From the NCBI RefSeq assembly GCF_027942865.1, contig NC_134510.1, forward strand, positions 10,878,743 through 10,942,742: 64,000 nt of DNA. The letters are read 5' to 3'. Origin of the DNA: Odontesthes bonariensis. Lineage: Eukaryota > Chordata > Actinopteri > Atheriniformes > Atherinopsidae. Position 1 is the first letter of the stretch. Every line of letters begins with the position of its first letter. The notes under the pieces were generated by a model. The model was not told the origin of the DNA. It worked only from the letters and a program-made list of their open reading frames with translations, and did not search any database. Of this stretch, positions 1 through 15,000 are shown one piece after another. Both the position numbers and the translations under genes were made by a program.

Positions 1-3000
1 GAACTGCAAACTTAACCTGAAAGTCCTGCAGCTCGGAATCATAGTTTAAGAGTAATTATTGAGCCTGAATATCACAGCACCTCTGAGCAAAGAAAGATAA
101 AAAAAAAACTCATCTTATGAGACAGTGGGGCTGACCCAATTGTTGGGCAGGACACCTGCTTTTCAAGACTGTGATAGCTGATCAAAGGAAAAACCCACAC
201 AGTCACATGTGAAAGTGCTCCTAAATATGACAGATCTAAAGCTTTTACTTTGAAATATCTGGCCTTTCTGTACCATAATCACTTACAGACGCACATAAAA
301 GTAGTGTTCATTTTACTTGTGGTCTTGTTCACATGTAAACACAACACATTAGGATGGAACTTTGTCACTTCCTGTTTAGGTTTAGCCAATAAGGCAGGGT
401 TGGGACTTTAAAAATCCAGACTTCTTAGCGAGGGTTAGGAAATGATCATGGTTAGGGGTCAAATGTAATCTTTTGACAGGGAGTTGGTACCTTATTTGGA
501 TAAAGGACAGTCTTTGAGTTAGGATTCAATTCAATTCAAACAAGAAAGAATGCCTTTCTAATCCCAAATTGAAAAAGATAACATTACAGTGATTGTTTTT
601 CCACAATTTACACATTACCTTTACATGTGACTATGTGTCCCAGCAGGAAGCTGAGGACTTCTGTCCTGTGAATAGTTTTATCAGCTGTATAAATGAATAT
701 ATATGATTTAATGTTCAACTCTTCATACCAATTTCTATGTGTAACTATAAAAAAGATTGATTCATTAAAAAAAAAGACCCTGTTCTACACTTAGTCCAAT
801 TTGAGAAGAGCTAATGTTTGGATGCTGATTTTTCTATTGAAATGAGTTTAAACCTGACTTCAGCATACTTTGCCTTTAAGCTGAAGGTGGGAAGTGTTTA
901 TTTCAGAGGTTTTTGGTCATTTGAATATGAGTGACTATGAACTTTTTCAAAATCTTCTCAGTGGAAACTTTAGAAAAGAGTGCAGACTTTGACATTTCTC
1001 AAACCTGATATTTTTCCTGTTGGAAGTATGTTGTTCCACTTTTCTGGGTTTCTGAGAGTGTTTTCTTCATGTTGGGATGCAACAAGTCCTCAGCAGAAGT
1101 TAGAATCTTCCACAACTGGTGGAGTGAAATGTGAAGAAAAAAAGTTGTGTAGACTGATGGTGTTTATGATTGTTTTTAAATGATGCTGCGATGATGCTTC
1201 TGAGGAGGGAACCATGGCGATCATGGAATTCCTCTGGGCTGTGGCCAGAAAGCTAAGAATCCTCTCACGGAACTGCAAACTTAACCTGAAAGTCCTTCAG
1301 CTCGGAATCATAGTTTAAGAGTAATTATTGAGCCTGAATATCACAGCACCTCTGAGCAAAGAAAGATAAAAAAAAAAAACTCATCTTATGAGACAGTGGG
1401 GCTGACCCAATTGTTGGGCAGGACACCTGCTTTTCAAGACTGTGATAGCTGATCAAAGGAAAAACCCACACAGTCACATGTGAAAGTGCTCCTAAATATG
1501 ACAGATCTTAAGCTTTTACTTTGAAATAACTGGCCTCTCTGTACCATAATCACTTACAGACGCACATAAAAGTAGTGTTCATTTTACTTGTGGTCTTGTT
1601 CACATGTAAACACAACACATTAGGATGGAACTTTGTCACTTCCTGTTTAGGTTTAGCCAATAAGGCAGGGTTGGGACTTTAAAAATCCAGACTTCTTAGC
1701 GAGGCTTAGGAAATGATCATGGTTAGGGGTCAAATGTAATCTTTTGACAGGGAGTTGGTACCTTATTTGGATAAAGGACAGTCTTTGAGTTAGGATTCAA
1801 TTCAATTCAAACAAGAAAGAATGCCTTTCTAATCCCAAATTGAAAAAGATAACATTACAGTGATTGTTTTTCCACAATTTACACATTACCTTTACATGTG
1901 ACTATGTGTCCCAGCAGGAAGCTGAGGACTTCTGTCCTGTGAATAGTTTTATCAGCTGTATAAATGAATATATATGATTTAATGTTCAACTCTTCATACC
2001 AATTTCTATGTGTAACTATAAAAAAGATTGATTCATTAAAAAAAAAGACCCTGTTCTACACTTAGTCCAATTTGAGAAGAGCTAATGTTTGGATGCTGTT
2101 TTTTCTTTTGAAACGAGTTTAAACCTGACTTCAGCATACTTTGCCTTTAAGCTGAAGGTGGGAAGTGTTTATTTCAGAGGTTTTTGGTCATTTGAATATG
2201 AGTGACTATGAACTTTTTCAAAATCTTCTCAGTGGAAACTTTAGAAAAGAGTGCAGACTTTGACATTTCTCAAACCTGATATTTTTCCTGTTGGAAGTAT
2301 GTTGCTCCACTTTTCTGTGTTTCTGAGAGTGTTTTCTTCATGTTGGGATGCAACAAGTCCTCAGCAGAAGTTAGAATCTTCCACAACTGGTGGAGTGAAA
2401 TGTGAAGAAAAAAAGTTGTGTAGACTGATGGTGTTTATGATTGTTTTTAAATGATGCTGCGATGATGCTTCTGAGGAGGGAACCATGGCGATCATGGAAT
2501 TCCTCTGGGCTGTGGCCAGAAAGCTAAGAATCCTCTCACGGAACTGCAAACTTAACCTGAAAGTCCTGCAGCTCGGAATCACAGTTTAAGAGTAATTATT
2601 GAGCCTGAATATCACAGCACCTCTGAGCAAAGAAAGATAAAAAAAAAACTCATCTTATGAGACAGTGGGGCTGACCCAATTGTTGGGCAGGACACCTGCT
2701 TTTCAAGACTGTGATAGCTGATCAAAGGAAAAACCCACACAGTCACATGTGAAAGTGCTCCTAAATATGACAGATCTTAAGCTTTTACTTTGAAATAACT
2801 GGCCTCTCTGTACCATAATCACTTACAGACGCACATAAAAGTAGTGTTCATTTTACTTGTGGTCTTGTTCACATGTAAACACAACACATTAGGATGGAAC
2901 TTTGTCACTTCCTGTTTAGGTTTAGCCAATAAGGCAGGGTTGGGACTTTAAAAATCCAGACTTCTTAGCAAGGCTTAGGAAATGATCATGGTTAGGGGTC

Positions 3001-6000
3001 AAATGTAATCTTTTGACAGGGAGTTGGTACCTTATTTGGATAAAGGACAGTCTTTGAGTTAGGATTCAATTCAATTCAAACAAGAAAGAATGCCTTTCTA
3101 ATCCCAAATTGAAAAAGATAACATTACAGTGATTGTTTTTCCACAATTTACACATTACCTTTACATGTGACTATGTGTCCCAGCAGGAAGCTGAGGACTT
3201 CTGTCCTGTGAATAGTTTTATCAGCTGTATAAATGAATATATATGATTTAATGTTCAACTCTTCATACCAATTTCTATATGTAACTATAAAAAAGATTGA
3301 TTCATTAAAAAAAAAGACCCTGTTCTACACTTAGTCCAATTTGAGAAGAGCTAATGTTTGGATGCTGTTTTTTCTTTTGAAACGAGTTTAAACCTGACTT
3401 CAGCATACTTTGCCTTTAAGCTGAAGGTGGGAAGTGTTTATTTCAGAGGTTTTTGGTCATTTGAATATGACTGACTATGAACTTTTTCAAAATCTTCTCA
3501 GTGGAAACTTTAGAAAAGAGTGCAGACTTTGACATTTCTCAAACCTGATATTTTTCCTGTTGGAAGTATGTTGTTCCACTTTTCTGGGTTTCTGAGAGTG
3601 TTTTCTTCATGTTGGGATGCAACAAGTCCTCAGCAGAAGTTAGAATCTTCCACAACTGGTGGAGTGAAATGTGAAGAAAAAAAGTTGTGTAGACTGATGG
3701 TGTTTATGATTGTTTTTAAATGATGCTGCGATGATGCTTCTGAGGAGGGAACCATGGCGATCATGGAATTCCTCTGGGCTGTGGCCAGAAAGCTAAGAAT
3801 CCTCTCACGGAACTGCAAACTTAACCTGAAAGTCCTTCAGCTCGGAATCATAGTTTAAGAGTAATTATTGAGCCTGAATATCACAGCACCTCTGAGCAAA
3901 GAAAGATAAAAAAAAAAAACTCATCTTATGAGACAGTGGGGCTGACCCAATTGTTGGGCAGGACACCTGCTTTTCAAGACTGTGATAGCTGATCAAAGGA
4001 AAAACCCACACAGTCACATGTGAAAGTGCTCCTAAATATGACAGATCTTAAGCTTTTACTTTGAAATAACTGGCCTCTCTGTACCATAATCACTTACAGA
4101 CGCACATAAAAGTAGTGTTCATTTTACTTGTGGTCTTGTTCACATGTAAACACAACACATTAGGATGGAACTTTGTCACTTCCTGTTTAGGTTTAGCCAA
4201 TAAGGCAGGGTTGGGACTTTAAAAATCCAGACTTCTTAGCGAGGCTTAGGAAATGATCATGGTTAGGGGTCAAATGTAATCTTTTGACAGGGAGTTGGTA
4301 CCTTATTTGGATAAAGGACAGTCTTTGAGTTAGGATTCAATTCAATTCAAACAAGAAAGAATGCCTTTCTAATCCCAAATTGAAAAAGATAACATTACAG
4401 TGATTGTTTTTCCACAATTTACACATTACCTTTACATGTGACTATGTGTCCCAGCAGGAAGCTGAGGACTTCTGTCCTGTGAATAGTTTTATCAGCTGTA
4501 TAAATGAATATATATGATTTAATGTTCAACTCTTCATACCAATTTCTATGTGTAACTATAAAAAAGATTGATTCATTAAAAAAAAAGACCCTGTTCTACA
4601 CTTAGTCCAATTTGAGAAGAGCTAATGTTTGGATGCTGTTTTTTCTTTTGAAACGAGTTTAAACCTGACTTCAGCATACTTTGCCTTTAAGCTGAAGGTG
4701 GGAAGTGTTTATTTCAGAGGTTTTTGGTCATTTGAATATGAGTGACTATGAACTTTTTCAAAATCTTCTCAGTGGAAACTTTAGAAAAGAGTGCAGACTT
4801 TGACATTTCTCAAACCTGATATTTTTCCTGTTGGAAGTATGTTGCTCCACTTTTCTGTGTTTCTGAGAGTGTTTTCTTCATGTTGGGATGCAACAAGTCC
4901 TCAGCAGAAGTTAGAATCTTCCACAACTGGTGGAGTGAAATGTGAAGAAAAAAAGTTGTGTAGACTGATGGTGTTTATGATTGTTTTTAAATGATGCTGC
5001 GATGATGCTTCTGAGGAGGGAACCATGGCGATCATGGAATTCCTCTGGGCTGTGGCCAGAAAGCTAAGAATCCTCTCACGGAACTGCAAACTTAACCTGA
5101 AAGTCCTGCAGCTCGGAATCACAGTTTAAGAGTAATTATTGAGCCTGAATATCACAGCACCTCTGAGCAAAGAAAGATAAAAAAAAAACTCATCTTATGA
5201 GACAGTGGGGCTGACCCAATTGTTGGGCAGGACACCTGCTTTTCAAGACTGTGATAGCTGATCAAAGGAAAAACCCACACAGTCACATGTGAAAGTGCTC
5301 CTAAATATGACAGATCTTAAGCTTTTACTTTGAAATAACTGGCCTCTCTGTACCATAATCACTTACAGACGCACATAAAAGTAGTGTTCATTTTACTTGT
5401 GGTCTTGTTCACATGTAAACACAACACATTAGGATGGAACTTTGTCACTTCCTGTTTAGGTTTAGCCAATAAGGCAGGGTTGGGACTTTAAAAATCCAGA
5501 CTTCTTAGCAAGGCTTAGGAAATGATCATGGTTAGGGGTCAAATGTAATCTTTTGACAGGGAGTTGGTACCTTATTTGGATAAAGGACAGTCTTTGAGTT
5601 AGGATTCAATTCAATTCAAACAAGAAAGAATGCCTTTCTAATCCCAAATTGAAAAAGATAACATTACAGTGATTGTTTTTCCACAATTTACACATTACCT
5701 TTACATGTGACTATGTGTCCCAGCAGGAAGCTGAGGACTTCTGTCCTGTGAATAGTTTTATCAGCTGTATAAATGAATATATATGATTTAATGTTCAACT
5801 CTTCATACCAATTTCTATATGTAACTATAAAAAAGATTGATTCATTAAAAAAAAAGACCCTGTTCTACACTTAGTCCAATTTGAGAAGAGCTAATGTTTG
5901 GATGCTGTTTTTTCTTTTGAAACGAGTTTAAACCTGACTTCAGCATACTTTGCCTTTAAGCTGAAGGTGGGAAGTGTTTATTTCAGAGGTTTTTGGTCAT

Positions 6001-9000
6001 TTGAATATGAGTGACTATGAACTTTTTCAAAATCTTCTCAGTGGAAACTTTAGAAAAGAGTGCAGACTTTGACATTTCTCAAACCTGATATTTTTCCTGT
6101 TGGAAGTATGTTGTTCCACTTTTCTGGGTTTCTGAGAGTGTTTTCTTCATGTTGGGATGCAACAAGTCCTCAGCAGAAGTTAGAATCTTCCACAACTGGT
6201 GGAGTGAAATGTGAAGAAAAAAAGTTGTGTAGACTGATGGTGTTTATGATTGTTTTTAAATGATGCTGCGATGATGCTTCTGAGGAGGGAACCATGGCGA
6301 TCATGGAATTCCTCTGGGCTGTGGCCACAAAGCTAAGAATCCTCTCACGGAACTGCAAACTTAACCTGAAAGTCCTGCAGCTCGGAATCATAGTTTAAGA
6401 GTAATTATTGAGCCTGAATATCACAGCACCTCTGAGCAAAGAAAGATAAAAAAAAAACTCATCTTATGAGACAGTGGGGCTGACCCAATTGTTGGGCAGG
6501 ACACCTGCTTTTCAAGACTGTGATAGCTGATCAAAGGAAAAACCCACACAGTCACATGTGAAAGTGCTCCTAAATATGACAGATCTAAAGCTTTTACTTT
6601 GAAATAACTGGCCTCTCTGTACCATAATCACTTACAGACGCACATAAAAGTAGTGTTCATTTTACTTGTGGTCTTGTTCACATGTAAACACAACACATTA
6701 GGATGGAACTTTGTCACTTCCTGTTTAGGTTTAGCCAATAAGGCAGGGTTGGGACTTTAAAAATCCAGACTTCTTAGCGAGGGTTAGGAAATGATCATGG
6801 TTAGGGGTCAAATGTAATCTTTTGACAGGGAGTTGGTACCTTATTTGGATAAAGGACAGTCTTTGAGTTAGGATTCAATTCAATTCAAACAAGAAAGAAT
6901 GCCTTTCTAATCCCAAATTGAAAAAGATAACATTACAGTGATTGTTTTTCCACAATTTACACATTACCTTTACATGTGACTATGTGTCCCAGCAGGAAGC
7001 TGAGGACTTCTGTCCTGTGAATAGTTTTATCAGCTGTATAAATGAATATATATGATTTAATGTTCAACTCTTCATACCAATTTCTATGTGTAACTATAAA
7101 AAAGATTGATTCATTAAAAAAAAAGACCCTGTTCTACACTTAGTCCAATTTGAGAAGAGCTAATGTTTGGATGCTGTTTTTTCTTTTGAAACGAGTTTAA
7201 ACCTGACTTCAGCATACTTTGCCTTTAAGCTGAAGGTGGAAAGTGTTTATTTCAGAGGTTTTTGGTCATTTGAATATGAGTGACTATGAACTTTTTCAAA
7301 ATCTTCTCAGCGGAAACTTTAGAAAAGAGTGCAGACTTTGACATTTCTCAAACCTGATATTTTTCCTGTTGGAAGTATGTTGTTCCACTTTTCTGGGTTT
7401 CTGAGAGTGTTTTCTTCATGTTGGGATGCAACAAGTCCTCAGCAGAAGTTAGAATCTTCCACAACTGGTGGAGTGAAATGTGAAGAAAAAAAGTTGTGTA
7501 GACTGATGGTGTTTATGATTGTTTTTAAATGATGCTGCGATGATGCTTCTGAGGAGGGAACCATGGCGATCATGGAATTCCTCTGGGCTGTGGCCACAAA
7601 GCTAAGAATCCTCTCACGGAACTGCAAACTTAACCTGAAAGTCCTGCAGCTCGGAATCATAGTTTAAGAGTAATTATTGAGCCTGAATATCACAGCACCT
7701 CTGAGCAAAGAAAGATAAAAAAAAAACTCATCTTATGAGACAGTGGGGCTGACCCAATTGTTGGGCAGGACACCTGCTTTTCAAGACTGTGATAGCTGAT
7801 CAAAGGAAAAACCCACACAGTCACATGTGAAAGTGCTCCTAAATATGACAGATCTAAAGCTTTTACTTTGAAATAACTGGCCTCTCTGTACCATAATCAC
7901 TTACAGACGCACATAAAAGTAGTGTTCATTTTACTTGTGGTCTTGTTCACATGTAAACACAACACATTAGGATGGAACTTTGTCACTTCCTGTTTAGGTT
8001 TAGCCAATAAGGCAGGGTTGGGACTTTAAAAATCCAGACTTCTTAGCGAGGGTTAGGAAATGATCATGGTTAGGGGTCAAATGTAATCTTTTGACAGGGA
8101 GTTGGTACCTTATTTGGATAAAGGACAGTCTTTGAGTTAGGATTCAATTCAATTCAAACAAGAAAGAATGCCTTTCTAATCCCAAATTGAAAAAGATAAC
8201 ATTACAGTGATTGTTTTTCCACAATTTACACATTACCTTTACATGTGACTATGTGTCCCAGCAGGAAGCTGAGGACTTCTGTCCTGTGAATAGTTTTATC
8301 AGCTGTATAAATGAATATATATGATTTAATGTTCAACTCTTCATACCAATTTCTATGTGTAACTATAAAAAAGATTGATTCATTAAAAAAAAAGACCCTG
8401 TTCTACACTTAGTCCAATTTGAGAAGAGCTAATGTTTGGATGCTGTTTTTTCTTTTGAAACGAGTTTAAACCTGACTTCAGCATACTTTGCCTTTAAGCT
8501 GAAGGTGGGAAGTGTTTATTTCAGAGGTTTTTGGTCATTTGAATATGAGTGACTATGAACTTTTTCAAAATCTTCTCAGCGGAAACTTTAGAAAAGAGTG
8601 CAGACTTTGACATTTCTCAAACCTGATATTTTTCCTGTTGGAAGTATGTTGTTCCACTTTTCTGTGTTTCTGAGAGTGTTTTCTTCATGTTGGGATGCAA
8701 CAAGTCCTCAGCAGAAGTTAGAATCTTCCACAACTGGTGGAGTGAAATGTGAAGAAAAAAAGTTGTGTAGACTGATGGTGTTCATGATTGTTTTTAAATG
8801 ATGCTGCGATGATGCTTCTGAGGAGGGAACCATGGCGATCATGGAATTCCTCTGGGCTGTGGCCACAAAGCTAAGAATCCTCTCACGGAACTGCAAACTT
8901 AACCTGAAAGTCCTTCAGCTCGGAATCATAGTTTAAGAGTAATTATTGAGCCTGAATATCACAGCACCTCTGAGCAAAGAAAGATAAAAAAAAAAAACTC

Positions 9001-12000
9001 ATCTTATGAGACAGTGGGGCTGACCCAATTGTTGGGCAGGACACCTGCTTTTCAAGACTGTGATAGCTGATCAAAGGAAAAACCCACACAGTCACATGTG
9101 AAAGTGCTCCTAAATATGACAGATCTTAAGCTTTTACTTTGAAATAACTGGCCTCTCTGTACCATAATCACTTACAGACGCACATAAAAGTAGTGTTCAT
9201 TTTACTTGTGGTCTTGTTCACATGTAAACACAACACATTAGGATGGAACTTTGTCACTTCCTGTTTAGGTTTAGCCAATAAGGCAGGGTTGGGACTTTAA
9301 AAATCCAGACTTCTTAGCGAGGCTTAGGAAATGATCATGGTTAGGGGTCAAATGTAATCTTTTGACAGGGAGTTGGTACCTTATTTGGATAAAGGACAGT
9401 CTTTGAGTTAGGATTCAATTCAATTCAAACAAGAAAGAATGCCTTTCTAATCCCAAATTGAAAAAGATAACATTACAGTGATTGTTTTTCCACAATTTAC
9501 ACATTACCTTTACATGTGACTATGTGTCCCAGCAGGAAGCTGAGGACTTCTGTCCTGTGAATAGTTTTATCAGCTGTATAAATGAATATATATGATTTAA
9601 TGTTCAACTCTTCATACCAATTTCTATGTGTAACTATAAAAAAGATTGATTCATTAAAAAAAAAGACCCTGTTCTACACTTAGTCCAATTTGAGAAGAGC
9701 TAATGTTTGGATGCTGTTTTTTCTTTTGAAACGAGTTTAAACCTGACTTCAGCATACTTTGCCTTTAAGCTGAAGGTGGGAAGTGTTTATTTCAGAGGTT
9801 TTTGGTCATTTGAATATGAGTGACTATGAACTTTTTCAAAATCTTCTCAGTGGAAACTTTAGAAAAGAGTGCAGACTTTGACATTTCTCAAACCTGATAT
9901 TTTTCCTGTTGGAAGTATGTTGCTCCACTTTTCTGTGTTTCTGAGAGTGTTTTCTTCATGTTGGGATGCAACAAGTCCTCAGCAGAAGTTAGAATCTTCC
10001 ACAACTGGTGGAGTGAAATGTGAAGAAAAAAAGTTGTGTAGACTGATGGTGTTTATGATTGTTTTTAAATGATGCTGCGATGATGCTTCTGAGGAGGGAA
10101 CCATGGCGATCATGGAATTCCTCTGGGCTGTGGCCAGAAAGCTAAGAATCCTCTCACGGAACTGCAAACTTAACCTGAAAGTCCTGCAGCTCGGAATCAT
10201 AGTTTAAGAGTAATTATTGAGCCTGAATATCACAGCACCTCTGAGCAAAGAAAGATAAAAAAAAAACTCATCTTATGAGACAGTGGGGCTGACCCAATTG
10301 TTGGGCAGGACACCTGCTTTTCAAGACTGTGATAGCTGATCAAAGGAAAAACCCACACAGTCACATGTGAAAGTGCTCCTAAATATGACAGATCTTAAGC
10401 TTTTACTTTGAAATAACTGGCCTCTCTGTACCATAATCACTTACAGACGCACATAAAAGTAGTGTTCATTTTACTTGTGGTCTTGTTCACATGTAAACAC
10501 AACACATTAGGATGGAACTTTGTCACTTCCTGTTTAGGTTTAGCCAATAAGGCAGGGTTGGGACTTTAAAAATCCAGACTTCTTAGCAAGGCTTAGGAAA
10601 TGATCATGGTTAGGGGTCAAATGTAATCTTTTGACAGGGAGTTGGTACCTTATTTGGATAAAGGACAGTCTTTGAGTTAGGATTCAATTCAATTCAAACA
10701 AGAAAGAATGCCTTTCTAATCCCAAATTGAAAAAGATAACATTACAGTGATTGTTTTTCCACAATTTACACATTACCTTTACATGTGACTATGTGTCCCA
10801 GCAGGAAGCTGAGGACTTCTGTCCTGTGAATAGTTTTATCAGCTGTATAAATGAATATATATGATTTAATGTTCAACTCTTCATACCAATTTCTATATGT
10901 AACTATAAAAAAGATTGATTCATTAAAAAAAAAGACCCTGTTCTACACTTAGTCCAATTTGAGAAGAGCTAATGTTTGGATGCTGTTTTTTCTTTTGAAA
11001 TGAGTTTAAACCTGACTTCAGCATACTTTGCCTTTAAGCTGAAGGTGGGAAGTGTTTATTTCAGAGGTTTTTGGTCATTTGAATATGACTGACTATGAAC
11101 TTTTTCAAAATCTTCTCAGTGGAAACTTTAGAAAAGAGTGCAGACTTTGACATTTCTCAAACCTGATATTTTTCCTGTTGGAAGTATGTTGCTCCACTTT
11201 TCTGGGTTTCTGAGAGTGTTTTCTTCATGTTGGGATGCAACAAGTCCTCAGCAGAAGTTAGAATCTTCCACAACTGGTGGAGTGAAATGTGAAGAAAAAA
11301 AGTTGTGTAGACTGATGGTGTTTATGATTGTTTTTAAATGATGCTGCGATGATGCTTCTGAGGAGGGAACCATGGCGATCATGGAATTCCTCTGGGCTGT
11401 GGCCACAAAGCTAAGAATCCTCTCACGGAACTGCAAACTTAACCTGAAAGTCCTGCAGCTCGGAATCATAGTTTAAGAGTAATTATTGAGCCTGAATATC
11501 ACAGCACCTCTGAGCAAAGAAAGATAAAAAAAAAACTCATCTTATGAGACAGTGGGGCTGACCCAATTGTTGGGCAGGACACCTGCTTTTCAAGACTGTG
11601 ATAGCTGATCAAAGGAAAAACCCACACAGTCACATGTGAAAGTGCTCCTAAATATGACAGATCTAAAGCTTTTACTTTGAAATAACTGGCCTCTCTGTAC
11701 CATAATCACTTACAGACGCACATAAAAGTAGTGTTCATTTTACTTGTGGTCTTGTTCACATGTAAACACAACACATTAGGATGGAACTTTGTCACTTCCT
11801 GTTTAGGTTTAGCCAATAAGGCAGGGTTGGGACTTTAAAAATCCAGACTTCTTAGCGAGGCTTAGGAAATGATCATGGTTAGGGGTCAAATGTAATCTTT
11901 TGACAGGGAGTTGGTACCTTATTTGGATAAAGGACAGTCTTTGAGTTAGGATTCAATTCAATTCAAACAAGAAAGAATGCCTTTCTAATCCCAAATTGAA

Positions 12001-15000
12001 AAAGATAACATTACAGTGATTGTTTTTCCACAATTTACACATTACCTTTACATGTGACTATGTGTCCCAGCAGGAAGCTGAGGACTTCTGTCCTGTGAAT
12101 AGTTTTATCAGCTGTATAAATGAATATATATGATTTAATGTTCAACTCTTCATACCAATTTCTATGTGTAACTATAAAAAAGATTGATTCATTAAAAAAA
12201 AAGACCCTGTTCTACACTTAGTCCAATTTGAGAAGAGCTAATGTTTGGATGCTGTTTTTTCTTTTGAAACGAGTTTAAACCTGACTTCAGCATACTTTGC
12301 CTTTAAGCTGAAGGTGGGAAGTGTTTATTTCAGAGGTTTTTGGTCATTTGAATATGAGTGACTATGAACTTTTTCAAAATCTTCTCAGCGGAAACTTTAG
12401 AAAAGAGTGCAGACTTTGACATTTCTCAAACCTGATATTTTTCCTGTTGGAAGTATGTTGTTCCACTTTTCTGGGTTTCTGAGAGTGTTTTCTTCATGTT
12501 GGGATGCAACAAGTCCTCAGCAGAAGTTAGAATCTTCCACAACTGGTGGAGTGAAATGTGAAGAAAAAAAGTTGTGTAGACTGATGGTGTTCATGATTGT
12601 TTTTAAATGATGCTGCGATGATGCTTCTGAGGAGGGAACCATGGCGATCATGGAATTCCTCTGGGCTGTGGCCAGAAAGCTAAGAATCCTCTCACGGAAC
12701 TGCAAACTTAACCTGAAAGTCCTGCAGCTCGGAATCATAGTTTAAGAGTAATTATTGAGCCTGAATATCACAGCACCTCTGAGCAAAGAAAGATAATAAA
12801 AAAAACTCATCTTATGAGACAGTGGGGCTGACCCAATTGTTGGGCAGGACACCTGCTTTTCAAGACTGTGATAGCTGATCAAAGGAAAAACCCACACAGT
12901 CACATGTGAAAGTGCTCCTAAATATGACAGATCTTAAGCTTTTACTTTGAAATAACTGGCCTCTCTGTACCATAATCACTTACAGACGCACATAAAAGTA
13001 GTGTTCATTTTACTTGTGGTCTTGTTCACATGTAAACACAACACATTAGGATGGAACTTTGTCACTTCCTGTTTAGGTTTAGCCAATAAGGCAGGGTTGG
13101 GACTTTAAAAATCCAGACTTCTTAGCAAGGCTTAGGAAATGATCATGGTTAGGGGTCAAATGTAATCTTTTGACAGGGAGTTGGTACCTTATTTGGATAA
13201 AGGACAGTCTTTGAGTTAGGATTCAATTCAATTCAAACAAGAAAGAATGCCTTTCTAATCCCAAATTGAAAAAGATAACATTACAGTGATTGTTTTTCCA
13301 CAATTTACACATTACCTTTACATGTGACTATGTGTCCCAGCAGGAAGCTGAGGACTTCTGTCCTGTGAATAGTTTTATCAGCTGTATAAATGAATATATA
13401 TGATTTAATGTTCAACTCTTCATACCAATTTCTATATGTAACTATAAAAAAGATTGATTCATTAAAAAAAAAGACCCTGTTCTACACTTAGTCCAATTTG
13501 AGAAGAGCTAATGTTTGGATGCTGTTTTTTCTTTTGAAACGAGTTTAAACCTGACTTCAGCATACTTTGCCTTTAAGCTGAAGGTGGGAAGTGTTTATTT
13601 CAGAGGTTTTTGGTCATTTGAATATGACTGACTATGAACTTTTTCAAAATCTTCTCAGTGGAAACTTTAGAAAAGAGTGCAGACTTTGACATTTCTCAAA
13701 CCTGATATTTTTCCTGTTGGAAGTATGTTGCTCCACTTTTCTGGGTTTCTGAGAGTGTTTTCTTCATGTTGGGATGCAACAAGTCCTCAGCAGAAGTTAG
13801 AATCTTCCACAACTGGTGGAGTGAAATGTGAAGAAAAAAAGTTGTGTAGACTGATGGTGTTTATGATTGTTTTTAAATGATGCTGCGATGATGCTTCTGA
13901 GGAGGGAACCATGGCGATCATGGAATTCCTCTGGGCTGTGGCCACAAAGCTAAGAATCCTCTCACGGAACTGCAAACTTAACCTGAAAGTCCTGCAGCTC
14001 GGAATCATAGTTTAAGAGTAATTATTGAGCCTGAATATCACAGCACCTCTGAGCAAAGAAAGATAAAAAAAAAACTCATCTTATGAGACAGTGGGGCTGA
14101 CCCAATTGTTGGGCAGGACACCTGCTTTTCAAGACTGTGATAGCTGATCAAAGGAAAAACCCACACAGTCACATGTGAAAGTGCTCCTAAATATGACAGA
14201 TCTAAAGCTTTTACTTTGAAATAACTGGCCTCTCTGTACCATAATCACTTACAGACGCACATAAAAGTAGTGTTCATTTTACTTGTGGTCTTGTTCATAT
14301 GTAAACACAACACATTAGGATGGAACTTTGTCACTTCCTGTTTAGGTTTAGCCAATAAGGCAGGGTTGGGACTTTAAAAATCCAGACTTCTTAGCGAGGC
14401 TTAGGAAATGATCATGGTTAGGGGTCAAATGTAATCTTTTGACAGGGAGTTGGTACCTTATTTGGATAAAGGACAGTCTTTGAGTTAGGATTCAATTCAA
14501 TTCAAACAAGAAAGAATGCCTTTCTAATCCCAAATTGAAAAAGATAACATTACAGTGATTGTTTTTCCACAATTTACACATTACCTTTACATGTGACTAT
14601 GTGTCCCAGCAGGAAGCTGAGGACTTCTGTCCTGTGAATAGTTTTATCAGCTGTATAAATGAATATATATGATTTAATGTTCAACTCTTCATACCAATTT
14701 CTATGTGTAACTATAAAAAAGATTGATTCATTAAAAAAAAAGACCCTGTTCTACACTTAGTCCAATTTGAGAAGAGCTAATGTTTGGATGCTGTTTTTTC
14801 TTTTGAAACGAGTTTAAACCTGACTTCAGCATACTTTGCCTTTAAGCTGAAGGTGGGAAGTGTTTATTTCAGAGGTTTTTGGTCATTTGAATATGAGTGA
14901 CTATGAACTTTTTCAAAATCTTCTCAGCGGAAACTTTAGAAAAGAGTGCAGACTTTGACATTTCTCAAACCTGATATTTTTCCTGTTGGAAGTATGTTGT

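Noticed and set aside
980-1183. 67-codon plus-strand frame and overlapping 62-73-codon minus-strand frame in every satellite unit
   Set aside because: The plus frame starts with GTG, the two frames overlap on opposite strands, and neither has a recognisable domain. Their repetition reflects the satellite, not a gene family.
1214-1318. 34-codon frame in each satellite unit with a strong Kozak start (ACCATGG)
   Set aside because: The few variable sites in it across units are mostly amino-acid changing (for example Arg/Thr, Leu/Val, Arg/Gly, Ile/Thr) and only one is silent, so there is no sign of purifying selection. Homogenisation alone explains the open frame.
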